NCBI GenBank assembly: GCA_018894655.1
Contig: JAHIPE010000006.1
Coordinates: forward strand, 1 to 18,616
Direction of reading: 5' to 3'
Source of the DNA: Actinomycetota bacterium
Lineage (GTDB): Bacteria > Actinomycetota > Geothermincolia > Fen-727 > Anoxymicrobiaceae
DNA: 18,616 nt
Of the stretch, positions 1-7,187 are shown one piece after another (the stretch's first letter is position 1; each line of letters opens with the position of its first letter). Below the pieces are notes generated by a model. That model ran no database searches. It saw only the letters and a list, made by a program, of their open reading frames with translations, and was not told where the DNA came from. The translations under genes and the position numbers were made by a program.

Positions 1-626
1 CCGGAGGGACCGTCGAACTCGCGTGCACGGAAGCCGGCCAAACATGGTACTTCGCCGAGGGGACCACCCGGGAGGGCTTCGAGGAGTGGTTAACGCTTCA
101 GAACCCCGGGGCGCAGGAGGCGACCACAACGATAACGTATATGTTCAGCGATGGGACTACCCAGGAGCAGATGGTCAAGCTGCCGCCAAACAGCAGAACG
201 ACCGTCGGCGTGAACCAGTCGATCAGCATGGCCACGGTCTGCGATGGTGTGGCGATTCACCCCTACGATTATCCTGAGTGGTGGAGCTGGTACTACAGCT
301 ACCTCCGTGACATGTGCAACGCCTATGGATATGGCAACAAGGAGGTGGTCGTAACCGAAATAGGCTGGCCGCACGCCGGAAGGGACGAGTTCTCGGTGGA
401 GGGCCAGCGCAAGGCGATAGGGGAGGTCGGAGTAGGCGGGCTTTTCGGCGCGGGCTGCAAGAAGATCTGGATATACGAGGACATAGACGACCCGCCCGGC
501 GCGTCCTGGGACGACGCCTACAATGGGCTGTTTGATTACTACGGCAAACCATGGCCGGCATGGAACGAGTACAAGAAGTGGCAGTCCCAACTTCCCGACT
601 ACGGGAACCTCTCCGGCCAAATATAG
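1..626 (+). CDS. C-terminal part of secreted WYFAEG beta-domain / glycoside hydrolase-like protein (5' truncated by window)
   Basis: The reading frame is open from position 3 to the TAG at 624-626; its start lies before the window. Seen: first a beta-domain with WYFAEGTT, EEWLTLQNPG and LPPNSRTTVGVNQ. Such domains recur in extracellular proteins of uncultured actinobacteria (DUF5719-like, from memory). It runs straight into DGVAIHPYDYP, then VVVTEIGW and a tail ending FDYYGKPWPAWNEYKKW. The latter resembles the C-terminal half of a clan GH-A TIM barrel (GH39/PslG-like), with Glu of TEIGW in the place of the nucleophile. The half barrel carrying the usual Asn-Glu acid/base is not visible between the two parts. 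Inferred: a surface or secreted polysaccharide-binding or -cleaving protein. It may be inactive or chimeric. The exact GH family is uncertain. A glycosyltransferase gene follows 143 bases downstream. Confidence 0.7.
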   Translation, partial: GGTVELACTEAGQTWYFAEGTTREGFEEWLTLQNPGAQEATTTITYMFSDGTTQEQMVKLPPNSRTTVGVNQSISMATVCDGVAIHPYDYPEWWSWYYSYLRDMCNAYGYGNKEVVVTEIGWPHAGRDEFSVEGQRKAIGEVGVGGLFGAGCKKIWIYEDIDDPPGASWDDAYNGLFDYYGKPWPAWNEYKKWQSQLPDYGNLSGQI

Positions 627-769
627 GTTACACGGCATGCCTTTGAAAGATCGGATCACTCTATCGTACAAGGCGAGTGGTAACGCCGGGCCGGCCAGGT
701 TATTATCCGTTGGCGGGCCGCGCCTGTAGCGTACTACGCATTGTACAGAACGGATGCTGGGTGAGTTGC

Positions 770-1639
770 TTGGAGATAACCAAGGTCAGTGTAGTTGTGC
801 CGACGTACAACGAGGAGGAGGCAATAGGCGGCGACATAGAGGTTATCCAGAAGACCATGGACGCCTCTCGTTGGGATTATGAGCTTATCGTCGTCAACGA
901 CGCCTCCACGGACGGCACCGCCCGGGTGGTTCGTGGATACGACCGTGTGAAGCTCCTCGAGCACGAGCATAACAGGGGAGGGGGATTTTCCCGCAACACC
1001 GGCATCAAGGCCTCGACCGGCAACGTGGTGGTTGTGACGGACGGGGACGGGACGTACCCCAACCTGGATATCCCCCGTCTCCTCGAGGAGATGGAAGAGA
1101 AGAACTCCGACATGGTGGTGGGCGCCCGCATCAAGGAGGCGGGAACCCTGAAGATCCTCCGCCTCCCCGCGAAGTGGTTCATCCGAAAGCTTGCCTCGTG
1201 GATGTCCGGCTTCCACATCCCCGACCTCAACTCCGGCCTGAGGGCGATAAAGAAGGATGTTATCATGAAGTACATGGAACTGCTCCCCTGGGGACATTCA
1301 TGGGTCTCCACGATCACCCTCGCCCTGCTCTCGTCAGGATACAACGTTAACTATATCGATATTGATTACTACCCGAGGAAGGGGACCAGCACTTTCCACC
1401 CCATCAAGGACACTTACGGGTACATTACCCTGGTGATAAGGACGGTAACCTGGTTCAACCCCCTGAAAGTCTTCATGCCCATGGCTATTGCTGTCGGTTT
1501 TATCGGCTTCGGGCGGCTGATCTACGACCTCGTGACGCAGCCTCTCCACGTTACCCCCAGCGCGGTGATCCTGATACTGACGGCGATCCAGGTGGCCATG
1601 CTGGGGTTGCTCGCCGACTTGATAGTCAAACGGCGGTGA
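770..1639 (+). CDS. Family 2 glycosyltransferase, DPM1-like, with two C-terminal membrane helices
   Basis: Seen: a GT-A fold start KVSVVVPTYNEEEAIG, the nucleotide-binding VNDASTDGT at about residues 41-50, and a metal-binding VTDGDGTYP at about 87-96. A conserved GFHIPDLNSGLRA segment follows, and two hydrophobic helices lie near residues 230-254 and 264-285, ending VKRR. Known: this arrangement is that of polyprenyl-phosphate mannose/glucose synthases and related enzymes. They move a sugar from a nucleotide donor to a lipid carrier at the membrane. The donor here cannot be told. I chose TTG at 770, which places the first beta strand at the N-terminus and has GGTGAG just upstream; GTG at 761 is possible. 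The frame is open further upstream, but that stretch (MVTPGRPGYY...) looks non-coding. A miniature element begins 9 bases after the stop. Confidence 0.85.
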   Translation: MEITKVSVVVPTYNEEEAIGGDIEVIQKTMDASRWDYELIVVNDASTDGTARVVRGYDRVKLLEHEHNRGGGFSRNTGIKASTGNVVVVTDGDGTYPNLDIPRLLEEMEEKNSDMVVGARIKEAGTLKILRLPAKWFIRKLASWMSGFHIPDLNSGLRAIKKDVIMKYMELLPWGHSWVSTITLALLSSGYNVNYIDIDYYPRKGTSTFHPIKDTYGYITLVIRTVTWFNPLKVFMPMAIAVGFIGFGRLIYDLVTQPLHVTPSAVILILTAIQVAMLGLLADLIVKRR

Positions 1640-1647
1640 GAGGTCTC

Positions 1648-1814
1648 TAAGTGCCTCGTTCCATAGATACGGTTGTGCACCGAGAGCGTCGAAGCGCCGC
1701 TCCGGCAAGGCGCGCGACTGAGACGTACTCCTGTAGTACGTCGAGGGAGCGGAACGCAGCCGGAGTGGATGCAGCGGCGCTCGAATGCCAGCGTATTTAT
1801 GGAGCGGGGTACTA
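1648..1814 (+). mobile_element. Miniature TA-flanked palindromic element, copy 1
   Basis: A block bounded by TA at 1648-1649 and TA at 1813-1814. Its left end (AGTGCCTCGTTCCATAGATA) and the reverse complement of its right end (GTACCCCGCTCCATAAATAC) are imperfect inverted repeats of about 22 bases. The interior pairs with itself: GCGCCGC 1694-1700 with GCGGCGC 1774-1780, CTCCGGC 1700-1706 with GCCGGAG 1759-1765, and GACGTACT 1722-1729 with AGTACGTC 1735-1742. The block recurs at 12012-12178 with about eight differences, and its ends recur at 3078-3277 around another interior. It has no transposase. Inferred: a non-autonomous MITE moved in trans by a TA-targeting (IS630/mariner-like) transposase. 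It fills nearly all the space between the glycosyltransferase stop and the ispE ribosome binding site. Confidence 0.8.
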
Positions 1815-1824
1815 AGGGGGCGTT

Positions 1825-2736
1825 ATGCTCGGGGCGAAGGCGATAGCTCGCGCCAAGATAAACCTGTTTCTCCAGGTGGGGCCCCGGCGAGAAGACGGCT
1901 ACCACGAGATACGTTCCGTTATGCAGTCGCTGGAGCTGTACGACGAGCTGTTCTTTCGCCGCACCGATGGTTCCGGCGGCAAGGTCCTGTTGCGCTGTAA
2001 CGACAAGAACCTGCCTACCGGCGCCGATAACCTTATCTGGCGTGCCCTCGAGGTCTTCGAGGGTGAAGCCGGCCCGATTGACGGGGGGGTCGAGGTCTTC
2101 ATCAACAAGATGATCCCCATGGGAGCGGGCCTCGCCGGCGGAAGCGCCGACGCCGCGGCGACGCTGCTGGCGCTGGACCACATCTACGAGCTGGAACTAT
2201 CTGCTGATACCCTGATGGACATGGCCGCCCGGATCGGGTCTGACGTGCCGTTCTGCATGCGGGGGGGCACGGTCATGGCCACCGGCAGGGGCGAGCGCCT
2301 GGAGCCGCTGGAGCACTTGCCCCCTTTCCCTGTCGTCCTCGCGACACCCGATGAGGAGGCGTCCACCGCGGAGGTGTACGAGAGATTCGACCTCCTGCTT
2401 GAAGACGAGGAGACACACCGCGAAGATGAGGCCGAACAGGCGCTGGACGCGCTTCTCGAAGGCGTCAGGAAGCACGACGTCGAGAGCGTCTATAGCAACT
2501 TGCGCAACAATCTCGAGTCTGCCACGATAGCCACGAAGCGTGTCGAGGAGTACAAGAGCGTGGCCCGGGAGGCCGGGGCGTCGGCAGTGCTGATGACCGG
2601 GAGTGGACCCACCGTGTTCGCCCTTGTATCGGGGATGGACAGGGCGGCTGAGGTAGCCTGGGAGTTGGAGAAGATCGCCCCGATCACCATAGTCACCAGC
2701 TTCTCGGACCGGGGCGCCGAGATCAAGAAACTGTAA
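1825..2736 (+). CDS. ispE: 4-diphosphocytidyl-2-C-methyl-D-erythritol kinase
   Basis: IspE phosphorylates the 2-hydroxyl of CDP-ME with ATP in the MEP route to isopentenyl diphosphate, in the cytosol. Seen: a GHMP-kinase protein of 303 residues, the normal family length. It has ARAKINLFL with Lys11, the glycine-rich ATP loop PMGAGLAGGSADAAA at about 97-111, RIGSDVPFCMRGGT with Asp140, and the C-terminal LMTGSGPTVFAL. Lys11 and Asp140 match the catalytic pair of the family. The ATG at 1825 has AGGGGG at 1815-1820. This signal begins directly at the border of the miniature element, so any promoter must lie within or beyond that element. tRNA-Gln follows 10 bases after the stop and is probably on the same transcript. 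Confidence 0.96.
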   Translation: MLGAKAIARAKINLFLQVGPRREDGYHEIRSVMQSLELYDELFFRRTDGSGGKVLLRCNDKNLPTGADNLIWRALEVFEGEAGPIDGGVEVFINKMIPMGAGLAGGSADAAATLLALDHIYELELSADTLMDMAARIGSDVPFCMRGGTVMATGRGERLEPLEHLPPFPVVLATPDEEASTAEVYERFDLLLEDEETHREDEAEQALDALLEGVRKHDVESVYSNLRNNLESATIATKRVEEYKSVAREAGASAVLMTGSGPTVFALVSGMDRAAEVAWELEKIAPITIVTSFSDRGAEIKKL

Positions 2737-2746
2737 CGTCTCCCGC

Positions 2747-2803
<57 letters not shown>

Positions 2804-2820
<17 letters not shown>

Positions 2821-2851
2821 GACAAGACTAACGCCATCAGGATTCGAACCT
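2804..2851 (+). repeat. 48-base direct repeat, copy A (3' end of tRNA-Gln plus flank)
   Basis: Positions 2804-2851 are identical to 3030-3077, a period of 226 bases. The unit starts in the T arm of tRNA-Gln (TCCTGCCACCCCAGCCA) and runs past the CCA to GATTCGAACCT. Similarity continues as AGGGGGGCACACGGGGG at 2853-2869, which reappears at 3277-3293, on the far side of miniature element copy 3. A tRNA 3' end repeated downstream is the usual trace of a tRNA-targeted integrase (attL/attR). A slippage duplication is the alternative. Confidence 0.9.
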
Positions 2852-2862
2852 GAGGGGGGCAC

Positions 2863-2890
2863 ACGGGGGGAGGATTCCCCCCGTTTCTAT
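2863..2890 (+). terminator. Probable rho-independent terminator after ispE-tRNA-Gln
   Basis: ACGGGGGG 2863-2870 and CCCCCCGT 2877-2884 form a perfect 8-base-pair stem with loop AGGATT. A T-rich tail (TTCTAT) follows. The position, 43 bases after the tRNA CCA, suits termination of the ispE-tRNA transcript. The T tract is short, so this may instead be one more member of the hairpin cluster here. Confidence 0.5.
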
Positions 2891-2909
2891 TCAAGGGGGG
2901 TACAGCGAA

Positions 2910-3012
2910 GCCTGCACCGGTGCAGGCAAGCGCCTTGGGGGGACGGGAGTCCCCCCTGGGGAGCGAGGGGATTTGAAAGGTAAAGCATGCTTTCTCGGAG
3001 GATCGAATCCCC
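2910..3012. other. Cluster of perfect hairpins between the two tRNA-tail repeats
   Basis: Three further palindromes follow the putative terminator. The first is GCCTGCACCGGTGCAGGC (2910-2927), a perfect 18-base palindrome. The second is GGGGGGAC 2937-2944 with GTCCCCCC 2949-2956 around a GGGA tetraloop. The third is GGGGATTTGA 2967-2976 pairing almost fully with TCGAATCCCC 3003-3012, with the palindrome AAAGCATGCTTT 2982-2993 inside it. I see no coding signal on either strand; the minus-strand frames across this stretch run through the tRNA. The role is unknown: a structured RNA, a scar of an integrated element, or an array of palindromic repeats. Confidence 0.6.
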
Positions 3013-3029
3013 GAAGCGACGGTTCGTAC

Positions 3030-3077
3030 TCCTGCCACCCCAGCCAGACAAGACTAACGCCATCAGGATTCGAACCT
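3030..3077 (+). repeat. 48-base direct repeat, copy B (orphan tRNA-Gln 3' tail)
   Basis: Exact second copy of 2804-2851. The preceding bases GGTTCGTAC resemble the T arm GGTTCGAA of the real tRNA, but no acceptor 5' strand, D arm or anticodon arm can be found, so this is not a second tRNA gene. Miniature element copy 3 begins directly after it. Confidence 0.9.
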
Positions 3078-3277
3078 TAGTACCCCGTCCCATAAATACG
3101 GTTACGTATCACATCAACCGACCGTTGCTGCCAAGCCTCTTTCGTTACTGCCTCCCCCCCGCTTGAGGGCGGTCTCTCAGGCCGCCCGTGGCGACAACAG
3201 ATCCGCGCCTGAGAGACGCGGCTCAAACATAATACAGCTTGAGGGTATGCTACCGTATTTATGGGACGGGGCACTTA
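3078..3277 (-). mobile_element. Miniature TA-flanked palindromic element, copy 3 (different interior, inverted)
   Basis: Flanked by TA at 3078-3079 and 3276-3277. The left end GTACCCCGTCCCATAAATAC and the reverse complement of the right end (AGTGCCCCGTCCCATAAATA) match the ends of copies 1 and 2 in opposite orientation: the GTACC end is on the left here and on the right in those copies. The 200-base interior is unrelated to theirs and holds two TCTCTCAGG-loop hairpins (3168-3186, 3203-3221). No transposase frame is present. It splits the second copy of a tRNA-flanking repeat whose unbroken form remains at 2851-2869. Confidence 0.75.
3168..3221. repeat. Pair of opposed hairpins with invariant TCTCTCAGG loop
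   Basis: GGCGG-TCTCTCAGG-CCGCC lies at 3168-3186 on the + strand. CCGCG-TCTCTCAGG-CGCGG lies at 3203-3221 on the - strand. The nine-base loop is identical while the five-pair stem changes on both sides. Bases 3193-3223 are repeated exactly, in reverse complement, at 7801-7831. Confidence 0.7.
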
Positions 3278-3314
3278 GGGGGGCACACGGGGGAGTTTCG
3301 GTCTCCCTCGTAGC

Positions 3315-3331
3315 GCCGCCTTCCAGGCGGC
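3315..3331. other. Short hairpin upstream of glmU
   Basis: GCCGCCT 3315-3321 pairs with AGGCGGC 3325-3331 around a TCC loop. It lies about 130 bases before the glmU start, with no T tract, so it is not an obvious terminator. The rest of 3332-3462 shows only weak promoter-like matches (TTGTTG 3401-3406 with TATTGT 3423-3428). Confidence 0.35.
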
Positions 3332-3462
3332 ATCAGGCGAAAGGAAATACCTCTCCCGGCCCCGGCCTGCTTGTATGACGGCACCAGTTGATTTAACCTG
3401 TTGTTGGCGTTAGCCGGGCGGATTATTGTCGCATTGAAATGCATTGGAGCAGGGGCCCGTTG

Positions 3463-4890
3463 ATGAAAGCTACTGATAAACCACAGGACAACAGCAAAGT
3501 GGCGGCGGTGGTGCTGGCCGCCGGTGAGGGAAAGCGGATGAAATCCGATATCCCGAAGGTCCTGCACGAGATATGCGGGAGGCCGAGCCTGAGGTATGTC
3601 CTGGACGAGGTGGAAGGCCTGGGGCCGGGCGTGGTGTTGCTTGTGGCCGGGCACGGGGCCGACGCCGTCTCGGCGGAAGCGGGGCCCGGGGTGCGCTGCG
3701 TGATACAGTCCGAGCAGAACGGCACCGGGCACGCGGTAATGGTGGCGATGGAAGGCCTGGGCCCGGAGTTCGACGAGATACTGGTCCTGCCCGGGGATAG
3801 TCCGCTGGTAAGGGGGTCTACCCTGGAGTCGCTCCTGGAGGCACGGCGGGAAGATGGCGCTGGAGCGTCCGTCCTTACGGTCCGGATGGATGATCCCACC
3901 GGTTACGGCAGGGTCGTCAGGAACGACAAGGGCATGGTGGAGAGGATAGTCGAGGAGGCCGACGCGTCGGTGGAGGAGCGAGGCATTGCCGAGGTGAACG
4001 CTTGCACTTACGTGTTCTGCCGCGCCCGCCTCCAGCGGCCGCTGTCGTCGCTCGACACCGACAACGCACAGGGTGAGTACTACCTGACCGACGTGGTGGA
4101 GGCGATGGTGGCAGGCGGGGACGTTGTGGTCCCCGTCCGGGGGGCGGAAGAGGAGTCGCTGGGGGTGAACGACAGGGAGCACCTCGCGGCTGCTGGCGCA
4201 GTGATGAGGCGCAGGATAAACGGGAGGCTCATGGCTGGCGGGGTCACAATGACCGACCCGGAGAAAATCTACGTTGACTACGGTGTTGATGTAGGGCGCG
4301 ATACGGTTATAATGCCGATGGTGTTCATCACCGGAGCGACAAGGATAGGGCGCGGTTGCCTGGTAGGTCCTTGCAGCGCGATAAACGACTCGGCGATAGG
4401 AGACCGGTGCGTGGTGGAGTACTCCTGGCTAGACGGCTGCGAACTTTCCCGGGACGTAAACATCGGGCCGTTCTCGCGGCTGCGCCCCGGGTGCAAGATC
4501 GGGGCCGGCTCCAAGGTGGGTAGCTTCGTGGAGATGAAGAAGGTCGTAGTGGGCGCGGGCAGCAAGATACCGCACCTGAGCTACATGGGAGACGCTGTTA
4601 TAGGGAACGGGGTCAACGTCGGCGCGGGGTCTATCACCTGCAACTACGACGGTGAGGAGAAGCACATCACAGAGATCGGCGACAGGGCGTTCCTGGGGAG
4701 TGACACCATGCTGATAGCCCCGGTCAGGATAGGAGAGGACGCGGCCACCGGAGCGGGGTCGTCTATCTACCAGGACGTGCCGGACGGGAACCTGGGCATA
4801 GAGAGGAACACACAGAAGAACGTCCCCGACTGGCGCGAGAGGAAAAAGGGCGGACGGGGCCGGGAGAAAGGGCCCCGGGCGGACGATTGA
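3463..4890 (+). CDS. glmU: Bifunctional UDP-N-acetylglucosamine pyrophosphorylase / glucosamine-1-phosphate N-acetyltransferase
   Basis: GlmU acetylates glucosamine-1-phosphate and then couples it to UTP, making UDP-GlcNAc for peptidoglycan in the cytosol. Seen: the N-terminal nucleotidyltransferase with LAAGEGKRMKSDIPKVLHE near residues 18-36, QNGTGHAV, and LPGDSPL. A left-handed beta-helix of hexapeptide repeats starts near residue 265. The acetyltransferase site is IPHLSYMGDAVIG, with the catalytic His, then GAGSITCNYDG. Length is 475 residues, close to the usual 450-460, with a basic tail (RERKKGGRGREKG). I chose ATG 3463 because AGGGG at 3451-3455 is well spaced; ATG 3439 would add eight residues. 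prs follows within 20 bases, so the two are probably co-transcribed. Confidence 0.96.
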   Translation: MKATDKPQDNSKVAAVVLAAGEGKRMKSDIPKVLHEICGRPSLRYVLDEVEGLGPGVVLLVAGHGADAVSAEAGPGVRCVIQSEQNGTGHAVMVAMEGLGPEFDEILVLPGDSPLVRGSTLESLLEARREDGAGASVLTVRMDDPTGYGRVVRNDKGMVERIVEEADASVEERGIAEVNACTYVFCRARLQRPLSSLDTDNAQGEYYLTDVVEAMVAGGDVVVPVRGAEEESLGVNDREHLAAAGAVMRRRINGRLMAGGVTMTDPEKIYVDYGVDVGRDTVIMPMVFITGATRIGRGCLVGPCSAINDSAIGDRCVVEYSWLDGCELSRDVNIGPFSRLRPGCKIGAGSKVGSFVEMKKVVVGAGSKIPHLSYMGDAVIGNGVNVGAGSITCNYDGEEKHITEIGDRAFLGSDTMLIAPVRIGEDAATGAGSSIYQDVPDGNLGIERNTQKNVPDWRERKKGGRGREKGPRADD

Positions 4891-4908
4891 GGAATGGGAG
4901 GTGCCGAT

Positions 4909-5874
4909 TTGAGGGAGGTCACCCGGAAGAGACTGTTGGTATGTTGCGGGACGGCGCACCCGGAACTGGGTGAGGAGATCGCCACCGGCATCGGGATTGC
5001 CGCCGGGAAGGTTGAGGTATCCCGGTTTTCCAACGGCGAGATATACGTGAGGTTCCTGGAGAGCGTGCGGGGCGCCGACGCGTTTGTGGTCCAGACCCTC
5101 GCGGAGCCGGTCAACGACAGTATAATGGAACTGCTGTTGATGATGGACGCCCTCAACCGCGCGTCCGCCAAGAGGATAACCGCGGTGGTGCCGTACTACG
5201 GTTACTCACGACAGGACAAGAAGTCGCTGTCCCGCGAGCCCATAAGCGCACGCCTGGTAGCGGATATCATAGCAGCGGCCGGCGCGGACAGGGTCCTTTC
5301 AGTGGACCTGCACGCGGGGCAGATACAGGGATTTTTCAAATTTCCGGTGGACCACATCACGGCGCTGCCGCTGCTGGCCGGCTTCATTATCCAGAAGAAC
5401 CTGAGTAACCTGGTGGTAGTATCGCCGGACGCGGGACGGGTGAAGGTGGCAAAGAGGCTGGCCGATCGGCTTAATGTGACGATGGCCATTCTGCACAAGC
5501 GGAGGCCCAACAAGAACGAGGCGGAGGTCCTCCACATCATTGGCGAGGTGGAGGGGAAGACAGCGGTCATCATAGACGACATGGTAGACACCGCCGGGAC
5601 GATGGTAGAGGCGGCGGGCTCGCTCAAGAAACGGGGAGCGCTGGAGATCTACGCCTGCGCGACTCACCCCATACTCTCCGGCTCCGCGATCGAGAGGATC
5701 CGGCAGTCGGAGATAAAGGAGATGGTGGTGACAAACACACTCCCGGTGCCACCAGAGAAGAAGATTGATAAGATAACCGTACTATCAATTGCGCCGCTGT
5801 TGGCTGACACCATAACCGCGGTGTTCAAGGACGAGTCGGTGAGCGAGATAGTAGGCGGAGACAACCAGTTGTAG
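4909..5874 (+). CDS. prs: Ribose-phosphate pyrophosphokinase (PRPP synthetase)
   Basis: Prs makes PRPP from ribose-5-phosphate and ATP for purine, pyrimidine, His, Trp and NAD synthesis. Seen: FSNGEIYVRF, VVPYYGYSRQDKK, the flexible loop with SREPISARLVADI, DLHAGQIQGFF, SPDAGRVKVAKRLAD, and the PRPP-binding IIDDMVDTAGTM. Length of 321 residues is normal for the class I enzyme. The TTG at 4909 is preferred: the strong ribosome binding site GGGAGGTG (4896-4903) stands five bases before it. The in-frame ATG at 4894 overlaps that signal and has GAGGA directly abutting it. The position after glmU is as in Bacillus. Confidence 0.96.
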   Translation: MREVTRKRLLVCCGTAHPELGEEIATGIGIAAGKVEVSRFSNGEIYVRFLESVRGADAFVVQTLAEPVNDSIMELLLMMDALNRASAKRITAVVPYYGYSRQDKKSLSREPISARLVADIIAAAGADRVLSVDLHAGQIQGFFKFPVDHITALPLLAGFIIQKNLSNLVVVSPDAGRVKVAKRLADRLNVTMAILHKRRPNKNEAEVLHIIGEVEGKTAVIIDDMVDTAGTMVEAAGSLKKRGALEIYACATHPILSGSAIERIRQSEIKEMVVTNTLPVPPEKKIDKITVLSIAPLLADTITAVFKDESVSEIVGGDNQL

Positions 5875-5893
5875 AGTTGGAGCGTGATGAGCC

Positions 5894-6577
5894 TTGGAAC
5901 TGAAGCTAGAAGCGAGAAAGCGAGAGTTGACCGGGAAGGGAGGCGCCCGAAAGATCAGGGCGCAGGGGGAGGTGCCCGCGGTTGTGTACGGGCTGGGGAC
6001 TGAGTCTCGTAACCTCGCGGTGAAGAAGGGCGATATCTGGGAGGCCATACAGGGCGAGGCCGGCCTGAACGTCCTGATCGACCTGCAGGTCGTGGACGGG
6101 AAGGAGAAGGACAGCCACCTGGTCATGATAAAGGAAGTGCAGAGGCATCCTTTTAAGGAGATGATACTGCACGTTGATTTCCTGATGGTGGCGCGAGACG
6201 AGACGGTCACCATGAAGGTGCCGATCAAAATAGTAGGGGAGCAGGAGTCCGTGGGGCTGAAAAACGGAGGGACGCTGCAGCACAGCCTCTGGGACGTGGA
6301 GGTCGAGTGTCTCCCCGCCGACATCCCGGAAGGCCTGTCACTGGACGTATCGAGCCTGGACATCGGGGACAGCCTCCGCGTGTCCGACCTGGACCCCCCC
6401 GGGGAAGTGAGTATCCTGGTCGGCCCGGAGGACGTCGTTGTTAACATCCTCGCCCCGCGTATCGTGACGGAGGAGGAGGAAGAAGAGGAGTTGCTGGAGG
6501 AAGTCAAGGAGGGGATGGAGCCTGCCGAGGAAGCACCGGAAGACGGCGCCCCGTCGCCGGGGGGCGAGGAAGGCTAA
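5894..6577 (+). CDS. rplY: Ribosomal protein bL25, long CTC/TL5 form
   Basis: L25/Ctc binds 5S rRNA in the large subunit; the long form is a general stress protein in Bacillus. Seen: the N-terminal 5S-binding domain (about residues 1-92) with LEARKRELTGKGGARKIRAQGEVPAVVYG and HLVMIKEVQRHPFKEMILHVDF. A CTC-type second domain follows to about residue 188, with LPADIPEGLSLDVSSLDIGDSLRVSDL. A strongly acidic tail (EEEEEEELLEEVKEGMEPAEEAPED) ends the protein. It totals 227 residues. TTG at 5894 is the only start that keeps the complete first domain; GGAG at 5879-5882 lies a little far upstream. It sits 19 bases after prs and is likely on the same transcript. Confidence 0.93.
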   Translation: MELKLEARKRELTGKGGARKIRAQGEVPAVVYGLGTESRNLAVKKGDIWEAIQGEAGLNVLIDLQVVDGKEKDSHLVMIKEVQRHPFKEMILHVDFLMVARDETVTMKVPIKIVGEQESVGLKNGGTLQHSLWDVEVECLPADIPEGLSLDVSSLDIGDSLRVSDLDPPGEVSILVGPEDVVVNILAPRIVTEEEEEEELLEEVKEGMEPAEEAPEDGAPSPGGEEG

Positions 6578-6653
6578 GACCGCCCGAGGCACAAGGCGAG
6601 TACGCATCCCCGGGCTTGGCGATGTTGGCCGGAGCGCGGATGTCACCCTGGTT

Positions 6654-7187
6654 GTGGGGCTGGGAAACCCGGGTCGCAAGTACCGGGAAACCAGGCATAA
6701 CGTGGGGCGGGTCACAGTCGAAAGGCTCTTGGAGAGTTCGGAACTGATCGCCGAGGGGAAGTGGCAGGACGGCCAACTGGCACTAGCCGGGTCCGGTCAC
6801 AGGCGTTTCCTGGCATTAAAACCCGAGACCTACATGAACAACAGCGGACGAGCTGTCGCGCAGGTTATGGGGCGGTACCGGCTGGCCCCCGGGCAGGTCG
6901 TCGTGCTGCATGACGACATCGATATCCCGCTGGGCGACGTCAGGGTGAAGCGCGGTGGAGGGTCAGGGGGCCACCAGGGGGTCGCCTCGCTGATGGAGGC
7001 GATGGGCGAGCAATGTTTCACCAGGGTGAGAATAGGTGTTGGGAGGCCGCCCGAAGGAGTAGACCCGGCCGACTACGTTCTGGCGGAGTTCATGGAAAGC
7101 GAAAGGGACCAGGCCGGCGGCGCGGTGGCGCGGGCGGCAGAGGCCACCCTAGGCCTCATAGCGGGGGAATATGGTGAGAAGGAGTAG
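6654..7187 (+). CDS. pth: Peptidyl-tRNA hydrolase (start region irregular)
   Basis: Pth frees tRNA from prematurely released peptidyl-tRNAs. Seen: GLGNPGRKYRETRHNVG with the conserved Asn and catalytic His, KPETYMNNSG, and LHDDIDIPLGDVRVKRGGGSGGHQG with the catalytic Asp. The usual GGHNG reads GGHQG here. The only standard in-frame start is GTG 6654, but it cuts off the first beta strand: the frame upstream reads VTLVV directly before GLGNPG, as expected for this family. ATG 6640, five bases after GGAG (6631-6634), would be the natural start but is one base out of frame. See findings. Downstream the gene overlaps the lipoprotein gene by 17 bases. Confidence 0.88.
   Translation: MGLGNPGRKYRETRHNVGRVTVERLLESSELIAEGKWQDGQLALAGSGHRRFLALKPETYMNNSGRAVAQVMGRYRLAPGQVVVLHDDIDIPLGDVRVKRGGGSGGHQGVASLMEAMGEQCFTRVRIGVGRPPEGVDPADYVLAEFMESERDQAGGAVARAAEATLGLIAGEYGEKE

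Noticed and set aside
1651..1815. Open frame of 54 codons on the + strand through element copy 1 (starting GTG, MPRSIDTV..., ending GAGY stop), with similar frames on the other strand and in copy 2
   Set aside because: The frames follow from the terminal repeats and GC-rich palindromes. Both strands are open, no ribosome binding site precedes the GTG, and the product resembles no protein. Copy 3 shows the same end peptides around a different interior.
3021..3046. A possible second tRNA
   Set aside because: Only the T-arm and acceptor 3' strand with CCA are present; no anticodon arm or 5' acceptor strand could be found upstream.
4894..4908. ATG 4894 as the prs start
   Set aside because: It has no spaced ribosome binding site and overlaps GGGAGGTG, which is ideally spaced for TTG 4909.
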